A DNA stretch of 64,000 nt from Apricaphanius iberus (taxonomy: Eukaryota; Chordata; Actinopteri; Cyprinodontiformes; Aphaniidae), in the NCBI GenBank assembly GCA_028564705.1, contig JAPXFQ010001662.1:4400001-4464000 (forward strand), read 5' to 3'. This document shows, one piece after another, positions 11,223 to 23,334 of this stretch. Each line of letters opens with the position of its first letter. Position 1 is the first letter of the stretch. The notes below the pieces were generated by a model that was not told the DNA's origin, did not search any database, and worked only from the letters and a program-made list of their open reading frames with translations. A program made the position numbers and the translations under genes.

Positions 11223-12480
11223 ACCAAGTCTCCAGTGCAGGGCTCTAGTGGAAATCATACCCCGAATTAAAAGGCTTTACTAAGCCGTTTAATGGAAATG
11301 TTACATGGGTCTACTGCCTGTATGGTAAGGCTGATTTGTATGCCAAAATTAGTGACATAAAAACATATGACAACTCAGAAATATATTAAAAAGCCAAAAA
11401 ATTATAATAGTTCCAGCCCAACCATGCAACCAATAAATGGTTTACAAAAACTCTTCAGCAAAATCTATTATTTAAAACAATTCCCCCCTTCAGCATCCAT
11501 TACAATTAAATGCACATTATGCATATGAGGCAACATTAATATTGAAGGGAGGGGGAGGGGGGCACAGCTCCATCTAGAGAAAAAAACAAAAAACTTTTTT
11601 TTTTGGAGTGGGGTAGTTATCATCCATTTATCATTACAGAGGCAAAGTGCTTACTATGTTGTTATATTTGAGGCCAAATTGCCCAGCCATAAAAAGTAGC
11701 CATCCACTGCTGCTTCCAGCTTTGGCTGCACCCAGGGTTCTGATAAGCTCATGATAATGAACACCAACAATCTTACCAATACATTTTTTTGCATGTTCAA
11801 ATGAGGAAGGAAACTCTCACATTACGTATTTGTTTACTGAAGAGTATAATAAGAAATAGGTATTAATAATACAAATCTTGATTAATGTAGATTGTTAAAT
11901 TAGTTGGTTGTTCATATTCCACATTGTCTTTACCAGATAACTAATATCCGTCAAACATCTATTGCTACTCTTTCTTTTAGAGATGCAAACTTGAAGTGAA
12001 GAGGCTGGGCCATTGGATTTGGACTATAGTTTTGTAGAACCAAATAGGAGCACATTCAATCAAATCAGGTTGTTTGTAGGTATCCAACACAGATACGTTG
12101 AAGCACTCAGCAGTGCTACTCAAGGGCTTAATTAGGAGGGGTGCTTGTGTATTGTTTATTTTCAGGCAGTGAAGTCTGTGTGTCCTGATAATGGATTTGG
12201 CTTGGAACAGGAGTTGTCTGTTCCTGCCTTCACGTTGCTAGGTCTGATATCGCTTGTCAACACCATTGTTTTCTCACCCTCCTGTGAAATCCCTATCAAT
12301 GTCAGTAATTGAAGAATGCTCTGCAGCAGCCAGCAAACCCTTTGGCCAGAGCACTCATGTTTGACTGTAGCCTAATAAGGCCGTCCATGTTGAAGAACCA
12401 TCTGTATTGATTAATTTCTTCCTCTAACTACAGTTCTCCCTCAGACCTTATGCCTCAAATAATCCTGTGTTACTTAGTTC
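11223..12480. other. No recognised gene
   Basis: AT-rich sequence with poly-A/poly-T runs. A purine-rich GGGAGGGGGAGGGGGG tract lies near 11,547-11,562. No coding evidence was seen. Confidence 0.5.
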
Positions 12481-12518
12481 TTGAGTGGTCTCCTCAGACG
12501 AGTGAATTTCCGGATTGA

Positions 12519-12519
<1 letters not shown>

Positions 12520-12563
<44 letters not shown>
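12520..12563 (+). repeat. (CTGT)n microsatellite
   Basis: Eleven uninterrupted CTGT units, followed by a decayed tail of CCCT/CCGC/CATC variants. The 137-codon open frame starting at 12,481 reads through this repeat and an L2 tail and is not a gene. Confidence 0.95.
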
Positions 12564-12564
<1 letters not shown>

Positions 12565-12775
12565 CCTCTGTCCGCCCATCCGTCCAGGTTGGATAAATGG
12601 TTGAATAGAATTAGAGTAATTCATTTATTGATGTATTGGCTAATGGAAGAATTAATAGATGGGATGGATGGATTTGTTACATCAATAGGAGTTCCCCCTG
12701 GAGACATATTTCGGTTCTACTCACACATGATTCATGCCTGGTTCCCGATAATTAAGATTAGGAAAACGTTCAATT

Positions 12776-12915
12776 CATTCACTTTTATTTATATAGTGCC
12801 AATTCAAATGAAATGTCATGTCAAGGCACTTTACAACAAAAGTAATTTCAATATAATTATACAAAAATTCCAATCAGTTAAGTTTTCTATGTAAGGAATC
12901 CCAGCAGATGGTGTT
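12776..12915 (-). mobile_element. L2-type LINE 3-prime end fragment
   Basis: On the minus strand this matches, base block by base block, the last 140 bp of the LINE ending at 37,257: CTGCTGGGATTCCTTACATAG, then TTGTAAAGTGC, then ATATAAATAAAAGT near the end. It is a short, 5-prime truncated insertion of the same family. Confidence 0.85.
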
Positions 12916-14440
12916 TATTAAACTAAGGGTTAGATAATGTTCGTCCAATGTTATGATTAGCATGTTTGGTGTAAGGCAATTTTTTTTTATGTTTGGATTA
13001 CTAATAAATCAACCAGGCTAGCTAATCAGAAACAAGAAAGGGGGGACCTTTCCCCCTAACAGGTAAAGTTCTAGTGTTGTGGATGGAACCAAAACACATC
13101 TTGATGGGGGAACTCAACCAATGTAACATATTAAAGAAGACATGAATTGAAGAGCAAATTAAAGACTGAGATAGTGGATATATAAATATTTTCTTCATAT
13201 AAACCTCAAATCTTTATCCTGAGCAAATTGCCCTAATTTGTGTGTGTTTTTTATGCTACTCTTCAGTAGCATAGTTCATCTTTATCATAAGCTTTGAAAT
13301 GGCACATTGCAATGTGTTGCTTATTAGAGTAAATAACGATTCAGGGTCTAAAACAGGTTCCAATGTTTGGGTGTTTTGATATTTTCTACTGAATTTTAAT
13401 TACACAGATTTTTATTTTGTCTTTAAAAAAAAATTACATGGACTTTCTGTCAGCGTTACTTGAAGATTTTGGACCATACATAACAGGTTTGTTAGGACCC
13501 CAACCAGCTGAACCCTCCCTCCTTACATGGAAGTAAGTGATTCTTAGGAATTCCTTCCATAGGCAAGGCAGGATTTTAATCAGTCAAACTACAGGGCCTG
13601 GAAACCAGGCTTCCGACACAGATATGCTTCACCACTTTTCAATTTGTGCTTGGCCTGCCGTCAGCTTCTACCCTGTAGCTCATCATTAATGAAAGTCACA
13701 TTAAGCACCCCTGTCGTATTTAGTCATCATCCTAAACCAGTAAGAGGCTTCATAACTAAATGGGAGGTTAATGTTTTCCACTTTATCCATTAAACGACTT
13801 CTACTCTTAAAATATTTTTTTTCTTATTGCTTCTGTCAGAGCATAATGTCACCCAACCATTGGAAAAACCTTAAGAATTCAATACTTAAAAAAAATATAT
13901 CTTTTTATGAATATAACTCCTGTTTTTAATTTATTCTATTCTATTCTGGATAAGACATGTGTTATATTGATGGTTCTGTTGTCCATATTAAAACTGTTAA
14001 CCAGCTTCTCTTGCTGTCTTGTCAGGTGCTTCTAGTGGCCCTGTTTGACATGAATAATGTCAAATTGTGTGAAAACCATAAAAAGTTATTTGCATTTTAA
14101 AAAACCAGCACAAGACACGGATTCTTGCTAATCCAAAAAAAACTTTTTTTCTTTATTTCTTTCAAATTATAACCATAGGCATAAATATAATGTACTGGCT
14201 GTTATATGTTAGAGACCAAATCTAAATAGTATAGAACAATGGCATGGAAAATTATCTATGATCCTAAAATCTCCCTTAAAAAAAATCTCAAACATAACAT
14301 GTACATTTTTTATACAGCCCGTTAATTCTAATACTGCTAAATGATATGTGGTTCCACAAAAAGACAAATTGATTGTGAACAAAGTGTGTCTTTTGATGAT
14401 TTAATATCACTTTTTCTCTGCATGCTTCTGAGGTATGTTA
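12916..14440. other. No recognised gene
   Basis: AT-rich non-coding sequence. No exon, repeat boundary or RNA gene could be supported. Confidence 0.5.
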
Positions 14441-15480
14441 GAGAATATTGGTGAATAAACAACATGATGGAGATCAAGAAACACACCTGATACAGTAGGT
14501 GGTCATGGATTAAGTAGTCTTAAAAAGAATGTCAAACCTTTAACACCCTGCTATACACTGTTTAATCAACCACTTGAAAATTGAGAGTATTGCTAATCTG
14601 CCCCTTACCAAGTAATGACTGTTTACCTAATACGACAGGCTGGGCAAGGAGATGATTGATTAGAAAAGCAGCACTCTGGTCTATGGGGACCCTGGAGAAG
14701 CTGCAGAGAATCATGACTTAAAAAAAATGTTGGCAGGGTTTGTTATTTTAATGTTCCCCACAAATTTGGCAAGAAGATAGCAATTATTGAATCAGAGCAA
14801 CAAGAAGTCACACATACAATTATACACAAGTATGTATGTATCGGACACATTAGACATGTGGAAGAAGGTTTTTAGAGGCAAAAAACGTAACTTTTTAGTG
14901 TATATGCAACTCACTGCGTGCTAAACTTTTAGAAGTTCATATGATTTTTTTTCCCAACAGATACAGGAACCCCAGTTTGACTTGATAGGAAGATGGATTG
15001 GCAAACATATAGAGTAGATTTGGAAAAATAATTTGTCTAAAAACTATGGAAGACTTGAGACTGAGGTAAGGGGTCGCCTTTCAAAAGAAAACCAATCCTA
15101 CACTTACATCCAGAGCCTCAATGGAATGGTTCAGATAAAAGTGCATTTATGTGCTGGAATTGAAAATGTAACCAAACTCAGACAAGCCCAATTAAGAATC
15201 TGTGATAAGACTTAGCAAAAACAGGAAAATATTCTGTCTCTAGCTGCTCCAAGACATTGTAACAGTGAAGTAAGGGAGTTTTACAAAGTTTAAAGCAAGG
15301 GGATCAAACTACAAATGCATGTTATCCTATTCGTATCTTTATATGTAAACGAGTATAAAGCTATATTTTTTTTTCACAACACAATTCTGTATCACGCGGT
15401 GTTGGTCTATCACAAAACATACATTAAAGTTTGTAGTTATAATGTGACAAAATACGAAGAAGTTTGAGAAGCATATCCAC
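14440..15480 (+). mobile_element. Tc1-like transposon relic
   Basis: Decayed Tc1/mariner transposase region. In order are GGCTGGGCAAGGAGATGATT (HTH region), ACCCTGGAGAAGCTGCAGAG, CATGTGGAAGAAGGTTTTTAG (the stretch before the second catalytic Asp), GACTTGAGACTGAGG, CAATGGAATGGTTCAGAT and AATCTGTGATAAGACTTAGC. It closes with GTTGGTCTATCACAAAACAT and TAATGTGACAAAATACG. The family is the same as at 5.6 and 40.4 kb. Multiple stops and deletions are present. The small open frame at 15,033-15,215 lies within it. Confidence 0.8.
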
Positions 15481-16540
15481 ATACATGCTAACATGTTCCT
15501 GTCACATGTAATAAACAATATTTATTCAATGCATTTTATAAGTGTCATTCCACGTTTATTTCGTTTTGTCAAAATTTGACAGCAAGGGTCCTTCTTTGGA
15601 TCTTCCTTTAGGCCCTTTTTGTTCCCATCATCCTCTTACTTGCCTTTGCTGTCTATAACTTGTCATCTTGGCCTGCAATTTCATATCCATACTCGACGTG
15701 TCAGAAGATATCAAACTCATTGATCTCCCTGATAGACAGGGTTCACTAGAAGAGGTCTGAGCATGCTCGGATGTGTATGTCAGTGCTTGACACTGGCATC
15801 ATGATTAAAATTTTGAGTTACAGAGCAAGAAGGGAAGAGATTTATTGCATTAATCAGACTAAATGTGCAAATAAAGGAATGGCACATGTATGTTTCTGCT
15901 CTGTATGTGTGCAATGACTATGTAAATCCACCCTGAATGAGAACTATAGACTAAGAAGCTATATAAAATAGGGTGTCGGGTATGTGGAAATTGTTATCCT
16001 CCATCCGCAGTTGCTGCATGGCCCTTCTCAGCCCCAGAGGACAGCATGCTGCAGTAGGAGGATTTGTGTTGTGCAATGCAGTTAAATGCATCTTACCGCT
16101 GAAAAAGTTTGACCACCGAACATAAACCTAAACCTTAAATGATAGTTTCCTAATAACTGTAGGGAGATTTGTGGTGTGGCTTGAGACGCTGTTGCTGTTT
16201 TGTTGGGGGTTTTTTAACTGACAGAAGTAGAAAATTGATTGCCCTGACTAGCATTAATCATGAAGTTTCTCAAGCTGACTCAGTAGTCTTGGGGGCACCC
16301 TCTCTTCGTTTTTTTTCTGATTTACTGTTAGTCTGTCCATTTCCTGAATGTTGCTGAACCCTTCAGTCTGTTTCAAATGTATCTGGTTCTTAAACAAAGC
16401 AATGTTTATTAGTTGACACATGTTTTTCTACTCTGTGCCAGTGCTCCTAAAATAAGATGTTAGGCTACAGCCTACCTAAAGCACAAAGCTAAAATTAGTA
16501 TCTGAATTAAATATACTGTTTTTGGTGTTAATAAAATTTA
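15480..16540. other. No recognised gene
   Basis: Non-coding sequence. The open frame at 16,169-16,357 shows no domain and lacks splice context that I can support. Confidence 0.5.
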
Positions 16541-16542
16541 AA

Positions 16543-16672
16543 CCATCCATCCACCCATTTTCTGAACCACTTAATCCTCAAGGGGTCGCGGGGGGCTGGT
16601 GCCTATCTCCAGCTGTCAACGGACGAGAGGCGGGGTACAACCTGGGCAGGTCGCCAGTCCATCACAGATAAA
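16543..16672 (-). repeat. Fish SINE/LINE-tail module (CTGGCGACCTG type)
   Basis: Read in inverse complement this carries the widespread teleost block CTGGCGACCTGCCCAGG, GTTGTACCCCGCCTCTCG and AGCTGGAGATAGGCACCAGC, ending in a GGATGG-like tail. Other copies of this module are at 20.77-21.06, 28.39-28.55 and 59.36-59.58 kb. Confidence 0.8.
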
Positions 16673-16775
16673 ATTTAAACCATTTGTGTCAAATACCTTC
16701 AAATCCTGTTGAAGGTTTTGTTAGCAATTTCTAATTAATTACTTCAATTAATGGTCCATTAGAGACTTTGGTGAT

Positions 16776-16858
16776 TCAATTCACTTCTATTTATATAGCG
16801 CCAATTCCCCACAAATGTATTCTCAAGGCACTTTATAACAAAGGTAATTTGTAGATTA
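16776..16858 (-). mobile_element. L2-type LINE 3-prime end fragment
   Basis: TTTATATAGCGCCAATTC..CTCAAGGCACTTTATAACAAAGG is the inverse complement of the terminal 80 bp of the L2-type family seen complete at 37.18-37.26 kb. It is a very short truncated insertion. Confidence 0.75.
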
Positions 16859-16859
16859 A

Positions 16860-19800
16860 ACGAGTGAATGTAACTGCATTGATATTTTAATGACATATTT
16901 GTTTTAAATGTTGTAATTATTGTACAGAATGGACAGATTATGTTCACTTTTGTTATAGTGATTTGCTTAGTAATGAAGATCAATACTCATATTATGCATG
17001 TTCTGTTGTCTTGCCCATTTTGAGCAGTGGTTAGGAGAAATACCTGTGTCACAATGAAGGTATTTCAGGATAACAAGTAGTCATGGATTATTAATCAAAA
17101 GTTACCTTGACATTATTAAAAAATACTTGAAGACACATTTTGAGTATGAATGAAAAGTTCCCTACTGAAGTGAAATTAAAAGTTAGATAGTTTTTTTTTC
17201 TTTTTCGGTAAAATTTTGCAATCAAAAAGCCTAAAATGTATGTACTCATATCAATAAATACCTTTGACTAGTTTTGTTGCCGTTTTAAATTAGCTGTGGG
17301 TAAATAGGGGAATCACACTGACACTCAGTCCCTTTTCTTAAAAGAAAAAAATCAGAAAACAGAAGAAAATAACATATTTCTCCGACAGGTGGTGGTACAC
17401 CGATGTCACACTATAGTCTTTTTAAAACAGTGGCAGTATAGCTGTCTGGCTCTCTCAGGGGGCTGAGAACTACAGTTCTGACATGTCCCTGTGTCAGCGG
17501 TCTAGAGAGAAGCTGGAATGTGGTCATGACTCTACATGTGTATCCTGTTCTGCACCACTGGGGTGCAGAGTGGCAGGATCACTCTGTTTTTTGCTGGGGG
17601 TTTTTTTTTCATTGCATCCCCTTTTGCCCTTCCCTTCGTTTTGCTGGATGAGTGAAATGGGGGAGATAGTGGAGCTAGTGAGGGTTTTGTATAAGACATT
17701 GCACAATCATTAAGGATTCAGTACCTTGTTTTTGATGCTCTAACTCTTCATTCAAACATGTATACTGACTAAAATAAAGTGTAAAAACTGGATGGAAGTG
17801 CTTTGCTGCTTAAATTAATGGAAGTAAACTACTCAATCCCTCATAATTTAGTGCATGCTGTAAAAGCAAATAAGCACAGGGTTAAGCCACACAATTTTTT
17901 TGTTTCTTGTTCTTAACCAGTACAGAGAAAATGGTCATCCAAGGATTTAGTTCCACTGCTGCAAAGAAAAACGGATCTATGAGTGGTCACTTAGCAAAAA
18001 AAAAACAACTAAAAAACTAATTTTTTTTTAAAGGCTAATTATTTGAAGAAGAAATGTTTCCTTTACTTAGGACATTATTGTTGTTTTTTGGCATTAATCC
18101 AAACACATCCAAGGTTTAATCACACTCTGCATCCCTACACCCTCAGCATTTTAGCAAGTCATATTACAAAAGCCAGCCGGATATGGGAAAGTGTGCTCAT
18201 CTAAAACTGTAGACTTTTCTTTTGAGCAGAGAGAGAGAGGACTTTATTGAATTTAAAGAAAAATGATAACATCTTGTGGAGACAGTGTGCAGAGAAAATA
18301 GACTTTCATCCAGAAGTGTTGTTATTAGAAGACAGTGGCATTGGAAGACTTGGCTGCAGCATTTTCGTCTCTCTCCGTGCTTCCAGTCACCATGGGACCT
18401 GACAAAACCAACTGAAAAACAAAAAAGTTTCAAGCATAAATGCCGGTTGGGGGAAATAAATGTACTGGGAAGTTTTTTTTGACCCAGAGTCTTTTGTATG
18501 TCTGCATTTTGATCTGTGGTGGAGGTTTCTGCTCTGTGCTCAACGGTTTGTGCTCTAAGAGAAACTGACAGATGCCCTTCTCTTTCTATTCCCTTTATGT
18601 TCTTTAAAAATGATCTTTTCAAGAGCAGTTTTGAACCTTTTCATATTGAATCCACAGAAATGAAGAGTGTTTGCCTTCTACCTGCACTTCAGACCCAGTA
18701 CAGTTCATGATGCTTGACAGATGTGTACGTTTGAAGCTGGTATTGGCTTTCTTAGAGGTGGAATGAGCAATGAGAAATAACTGTGGCATTCCCGTTACTT
18801 GACAGAAAGCTCTAAAGTGGTGTGAGATCTGAATATAAAGTCTCCATCCTCACTGCACAAAAACACAAAATCCTTTTTTTCCCCCTACTTTGACATTAAA
18901 TCAGATGTCAGATATTTTATAAATCAGTTAGGATTACTGATATAATTTATTTTTGATAAATTCCAGAACAATTAGACATAGGATATTACATTAAGTTATA
19001 TCTTTACATGTGTTTCAACAGAATTTGTTAGTGTTGCCTTTAAACTATCTGGCTTTGCTCAACCATTTTGGGTATCCATTTATGAACTGATCACAACACA
19101 TTTGTCAAAACATCACCACATGATGTACCCACTACTTTACAATTGGGATAGTTTGTCAGGTTTTCACTGTTTCCCCTTTATCCTTCAAATGTCGCAATGG
19201 TCATTATGGCCATATGCTTGAATAAAAAAAAAAAATAGGGTCTTTTGTTTTCTGCATACACTGAATAGTAAAAAAAAAATTCTTTTTTAGTTCCCCACCA
19301 ACTAAAAACCTTCAAGGGACATATTAACTAAAAATTGTTATATTAACTAAAATATTCCATCAGCTTTTGTCTTTCTTCACCTTTAATTTCCTGTTTTAAG
19401 TATAATTTACAATTAATGTAAGAACAGTATGTGGCAAAGACCTGTTGACTAATCATGACGGGGCTATTTTATTCGTATAACACACTTTGAAAAACATGGT
19501 AGTTCAAGGTGCTTTATATGATTCAGTGAGAAAAACACAAACAACACATATGATATAAGCATGAAAAGAATAAACAGTAATTAAGAATAATGCATGAAAA
19601 TCCAAAAATACAACATTAAAAATAAACAGAAAAACAGTATTAAGCATAAAATGAACAAAACATGAAACATAATCGTTTACTGAAAGGCAGCTCTAAACAG
19701 ATGACTGTTGTATTTTTTGAAGTTCATGATCACAATTATCTATGAAGTATAAATGAGGAGGTTTGCACTGAATCAAATGTAGCAGAAACTTGGGAAAAAG

Positions 19801-20765
19801 GGCATTCAAAGGCTAAATAAAAACTTTTAAACACTTTCAGGGTGATTAGAGAAATATTCTCTAAGAATTCTATAAAAATCGGCAATGTCTTGGTATTTAG
19901 AGGAAATATATGAAGAAGGAAGTAATTATTCAGAATGTCTGTGTTGTACTGTATATTAGTTTTCCTAAATGATTTCTTACTTTTCTTTCTGAGTAATCCC
20001 GGGCAGCTATTTCTGTGTTGTGTAGGTGTTGTTATAGTACAGTGCACCGCTTAGGATTTAGTGTGCTGGGCTCAGAGGCCTCTGGCAGTCAGAGGCATCC
20101 GTCATACCTGAAGTTTATAGAATGATGAAGGAAAAGAGTGTGGTGGGCAGTCATAAAGGGACAAAAAGACAGAGACAAAAAAAGAGACAGTGATAAAGCA
20201 AGGAATACAGACAGAGTGATTGAGGCAGGGAGGTGGGTGTAAAAAAAAAAGCATACATATGAAGCGTCCTGAAATGTCAAGGTAAAAGCATTTTTCTTGA
20301 GGTGTGATTCACTTGGATGTAACTCTGCTGCTCCATTGGAAGAGAATGTATAATCATAGTTTAGCAATGTTAATTAATAAAAAGTCTATATTATACTGTT
20401 ATTTGATGAATTATCCCATATAATATCTTCTAATTTTGTGGATTTTTTTGTTATTAAATTTCCATTCATTTTGTATAATGGTCTGGTTTTTGACTGCAAA
20501 TTACAATTGGACAGTAATATTGTCTTACTGTACCCTAGGGTAGCTTAAGGTGTAAACAGTATCAGGTTGAATAAAAACTTTAAATCTGTTCTGCAGAGTT
20601 TATCACAAGGTTTTGTAACCATGGCAGGGGTTACTTAAAACTTTTGAAATTATTGTAAAATGTTACGAGGAAAATATTATCATAAGGCATTTAGAGATAG
20701 TAAACAAATAGTAAACAACTCATTTATGAGCAATTATGAGAAGACTGTACACATTGATGTTAAAT
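16860..20765. other. Gene-poor AT-rich sequence
   Basis: No gene was recognised. At 19,463-19,520 a decayed LINE-type tail (ATTTTATTCGTATAACACACTTTG..GGTGCTTTATATG) is visible. The 141-codon minus-strand open frame at 18,622-18,197 and the overlapping plus-strand frames lack motifs and are treated as chance. Poly-A/T runs are frequent. Confidence 0.45.
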
Positions 20766-20769
20766 CACT

Positions 20770-21065
20770 GTTCTAGAAGACATGGGTTTGAATCCTGGCA
20801 TTGAGTCTTTCTGCATGGAGTTTACATGTTCTCCCTGTGCATGCATGGGTTCCTTCTGGGTCCTCCAGCTTCCTCCAACAGTTCAAAAAGTGTGTATGTA
20901 TGCGTGTGTGTGTGTGTGTTTGTACATGCCTGCATGTCCTGTGTGTCTCTGTGTTAACCTCGGATCTGTCCAGGATGTACCTTGCCTCTTACCATATAAT
21001 AGCTGGAAAGAGGCACCAGGTCCCCTATCTGAGATTCCTTTCAACATCTCTGTTGTACATTTTAA
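20770..21065 (+). repeat. tRNA-derived SINE-like repeat with teleost tail module
   Basis: A B-box-like GGGTTTGAATCCTGGC at 20,786-20,801 is followed by TGCATGGAGTTTACATGTTC, CTCCCTGTGCATGCATGGGT and TCCTCCAACAGTTCAAAA. Then come a (GT)n stretch (20,900-20,920) and CTGTCCAGGATGTACCTTGCC. These are the modules of the high-copy fish repeat also present at 16.5, 28.4 and 59.4 kb. The overlapping open frames here are not genes. Confidence 0.75.
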
Positions 21066-21147
21066 GTGGAAATAAAACAATCACAATTATTTTAGTTTTA
21101 GCAAAATGACTAACTTAAAAACATTCATTACTATAATCCATCCAGGG

Positions 21148-21180
21148 ATAGATGGATGGATGGATGGATGGATGGATGGA
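21148..21180 (+). repeat. (GATG)n microsatellite
   Basis: Tandem GATG units directly upstream of the truncated L1-type LINE. GATG tails commonly terminate the SINE/LINE-tail repeats in this window. Confidence 0.9.
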
Positions 21181-21309
21181 AATATATTGTAAATCCTTCT
21201 ATGGTACAGTACAAGACAGCACACATATGTGGTCCTTGTATTAAAACATCTCTGATGGAATAATCGATATAGAATACATTATTCCTACTGTAAAAACGTC
21301 CAAACCAAT

Positions 21310-22546
21310 ATATTATTTTTAGATGCAGAAAAAGCATTTGATAGAGTTAACTGGAAATTTTTATTTGCAACCTTACATCAATTCGGGTTCAGTAATTCTT
21401 TTGTAAACTGGTTAAAAATATTATACAGCTCACCAACAGCATGTATTAGAACTAATAATCAAACATCATCAAGGTTTTTCCTTCAGAGAGGTACCAGGCA
21501 GGGATGTCCACTTTCTCCCTCCCTCTTTGCTATTTTTATTGAACCATTAGCAGCAGCAATCAGGCAAAAATAATAATGTTAAAGGTATACAATGCAACAA
21601 AATAGAACATAAAATTAGTCTGTATGCAGATGATGTACTACTCTTTCTACAGCATTCACAAACTTCCTTCTCTCAGGTAATTGAGTTGATAAAATCTTAT
21701 TCAAGAGTTTCAGACTATTCCATAAATTGGTTAAAATCTACAGTCCTTCCAATCAACTGTTCTTTCCAGGGTCCCGTTGCTGTGCAACTCCGGTCGGGAA
21801 ATATTACATATCTAGGTATCCATATCTCACCAAGACTGGCAGACTTATCAAAGCTAAACTATGTCCCACTTTTAAAAAAAGTGGAAGATGATCTGGCAAG
21901 ATGGAAATCCCTTCCAATATCACTTATTGGAAGGGTAGCTACAATAAAAATGATGGTTTTGCCTAGAATCAATTATTTATTCTCAATGATCCCAAGCAAA
22001 CCATCACCTGATTGGTTTAGATCTCTGGACTCTTCTGTCTCTAAATTTCTTTGGAAAGATAAACCCCCACGTATCAGCTTAAAAACACTGCAGAAGTCCA
22101 AAGATAAAGGAGGTCTAGACCTACCAAACTTTCGTCATTATTTCTTAGCCAACAGGCTCCAATACACATCAAGATGGGTAAAACACAGTTATATCGATGA
22201 GTGCTGGGTAGATGTTGAACAGACACTATGCAATAAGATAAAACTTTCAGATCTACCATTTATTAGCTCAAATATAAAACAAAATGAATGTTTTAAAAGT
22301 ATTAGTATCAGCTCCTCTCTGACAGCTTGGTGGGAATTTCTTAAAATGACAGAGACCTTACTAGTCCCATGCAGGCGTACACCCATCTGGAACAACCCGG
22401 ATATCTTACAAAAAAAATGCATGATCAACTTTCCAAACTGGAGTTGTAAAGGAATTGAATACCTGGAGCATATGTTTGATGGAACAGACTTTATCCCATT
22501 TAATACATTGGTTACACAATACGAGTTAACAAGAATAAATTCTTAG
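21310..22546 (+). pseudogene. ORF2 reverse transcriptase and thumb/C-terminal region of L1/Tx1-type LINE
   Basis: The RT palm reads from about 21,310, breaks in a run of stops near 21,570, and continues with YADD at about 21,625 into an open frame at 21,686-22,546. That frame holds GNITYLGIHISPRLADLSKL, WKSLPISLIGRVATIKMMVLPRINYLFSMIP, SSVSKFLWKDKPPRISLKTL and KGGLDLPNFRHYFLANRLQY, the diagnostic order for the post-RT region of L1/Tx1-like fish elements. ORF2 proteins nick target DNA and reverse-transcribe their own RNA. The N-terminal endonuclease is missing, so this copy cannot move. Confidence 0.9.
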
Positions 22547-22549
22547 AAT

Positions 22550-23334
22550 ATCAACCAATTAAATCAATTCTAAAAAATAAATTTAGGCTCAATACAGTTG
22601 ATTTACAAATTCCGGGAATAGTTTTAGACTTTCTTAATCTTAACCCTCACAAACTGCTATCTAAAATATACAAAACATTAAATAGAATAGATGAATCAAT
22701 AGCCCTTCCTATTTTAAAATGGGAGATGGACTTGTCCATCTCATTTGACCGAAACCTCTGGTCTCAGATTTCCTTAAGAACCTTTAAATTTCTTAAAAAT
22801 CCTAATCTACGATTAATACAATATAAAATCCTTCATAGAGTGCATTATACAGGCCAACGGATGTTCAAGATGGGTTTTACGCCATCTAATACCTGTTTAC
22901 AATGTACAAGCAATCTACCAGATAATTATACTCATGCTCTTTGGTTCTGCCCACCTGTCAAGAAATATTGGTACCAGATATGTGAAGACCGACCAAAGTG
23001 TCTGAAATGTAATATCACACCTTATCCCACAGTTTGCTTGCTGGGAAATTTAGATGAAGTTACCATGGATACAAAGTCTATGCAATTAGTTCACATTGCC
23101 TTATGCATCGCTAAGAAAAATATCCTCTTGAACTGGAAAAATAAAAATTCTCTGAATATTAATCAATATAGAGATCTCCTTCTGGATTACATTGGTCTAG
23201 AAACGGCTTCTGCCTCCACATCTGATCAATCTTTCTGGTCTCCCTTGATCAGCTCCATCACCTGGTGGGGTCGGGCCCTTGATTTTGTTCTGTGGGACAC
23301 GATTGCCGATGTGGAGTTTAAGGGTAGCTGGTGA
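22550..23334 (+). pseudogene. ORF2 C-terminal zinc-knuckle-like region of L1/Tx1-type LINE
   Basis: After a frame break at about 22,546 the protein continues; 22,726-23,334 is open for 202 codons. It contains LIQYKILHRVHYTGQRMFKMGF, then a Cys/His cluster TCLQCTSNLPDNYTHALWFCPPVKKYWYQI, the CCHC-like C-terminal motif of L1-type ORF2 proteins. It ends ISSITWWGRALDFVLWDTIADVEFKGSW before the stop. Confidence 0.9.

Noticed and set aside
12481..12894. 137-codon plus-strand open frame
   Set aside because: It is made of a (CTGT)n microsatellite read as Ser/Val/Cys/Leu repeats plus the inverse of an L2 LINE tail.
18197..18622. 141-codon minus-strand open frame
   Set aside because: No domain, no splice context and overlapping equally open plus-strand frames; length is not exceptional for this amount of DNA.
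20782..21109. Cys-rich open frames around a (GT)n run
   Set aside because: They read through a SINE-like repeat with a known teleost tail module and a microsatellite.
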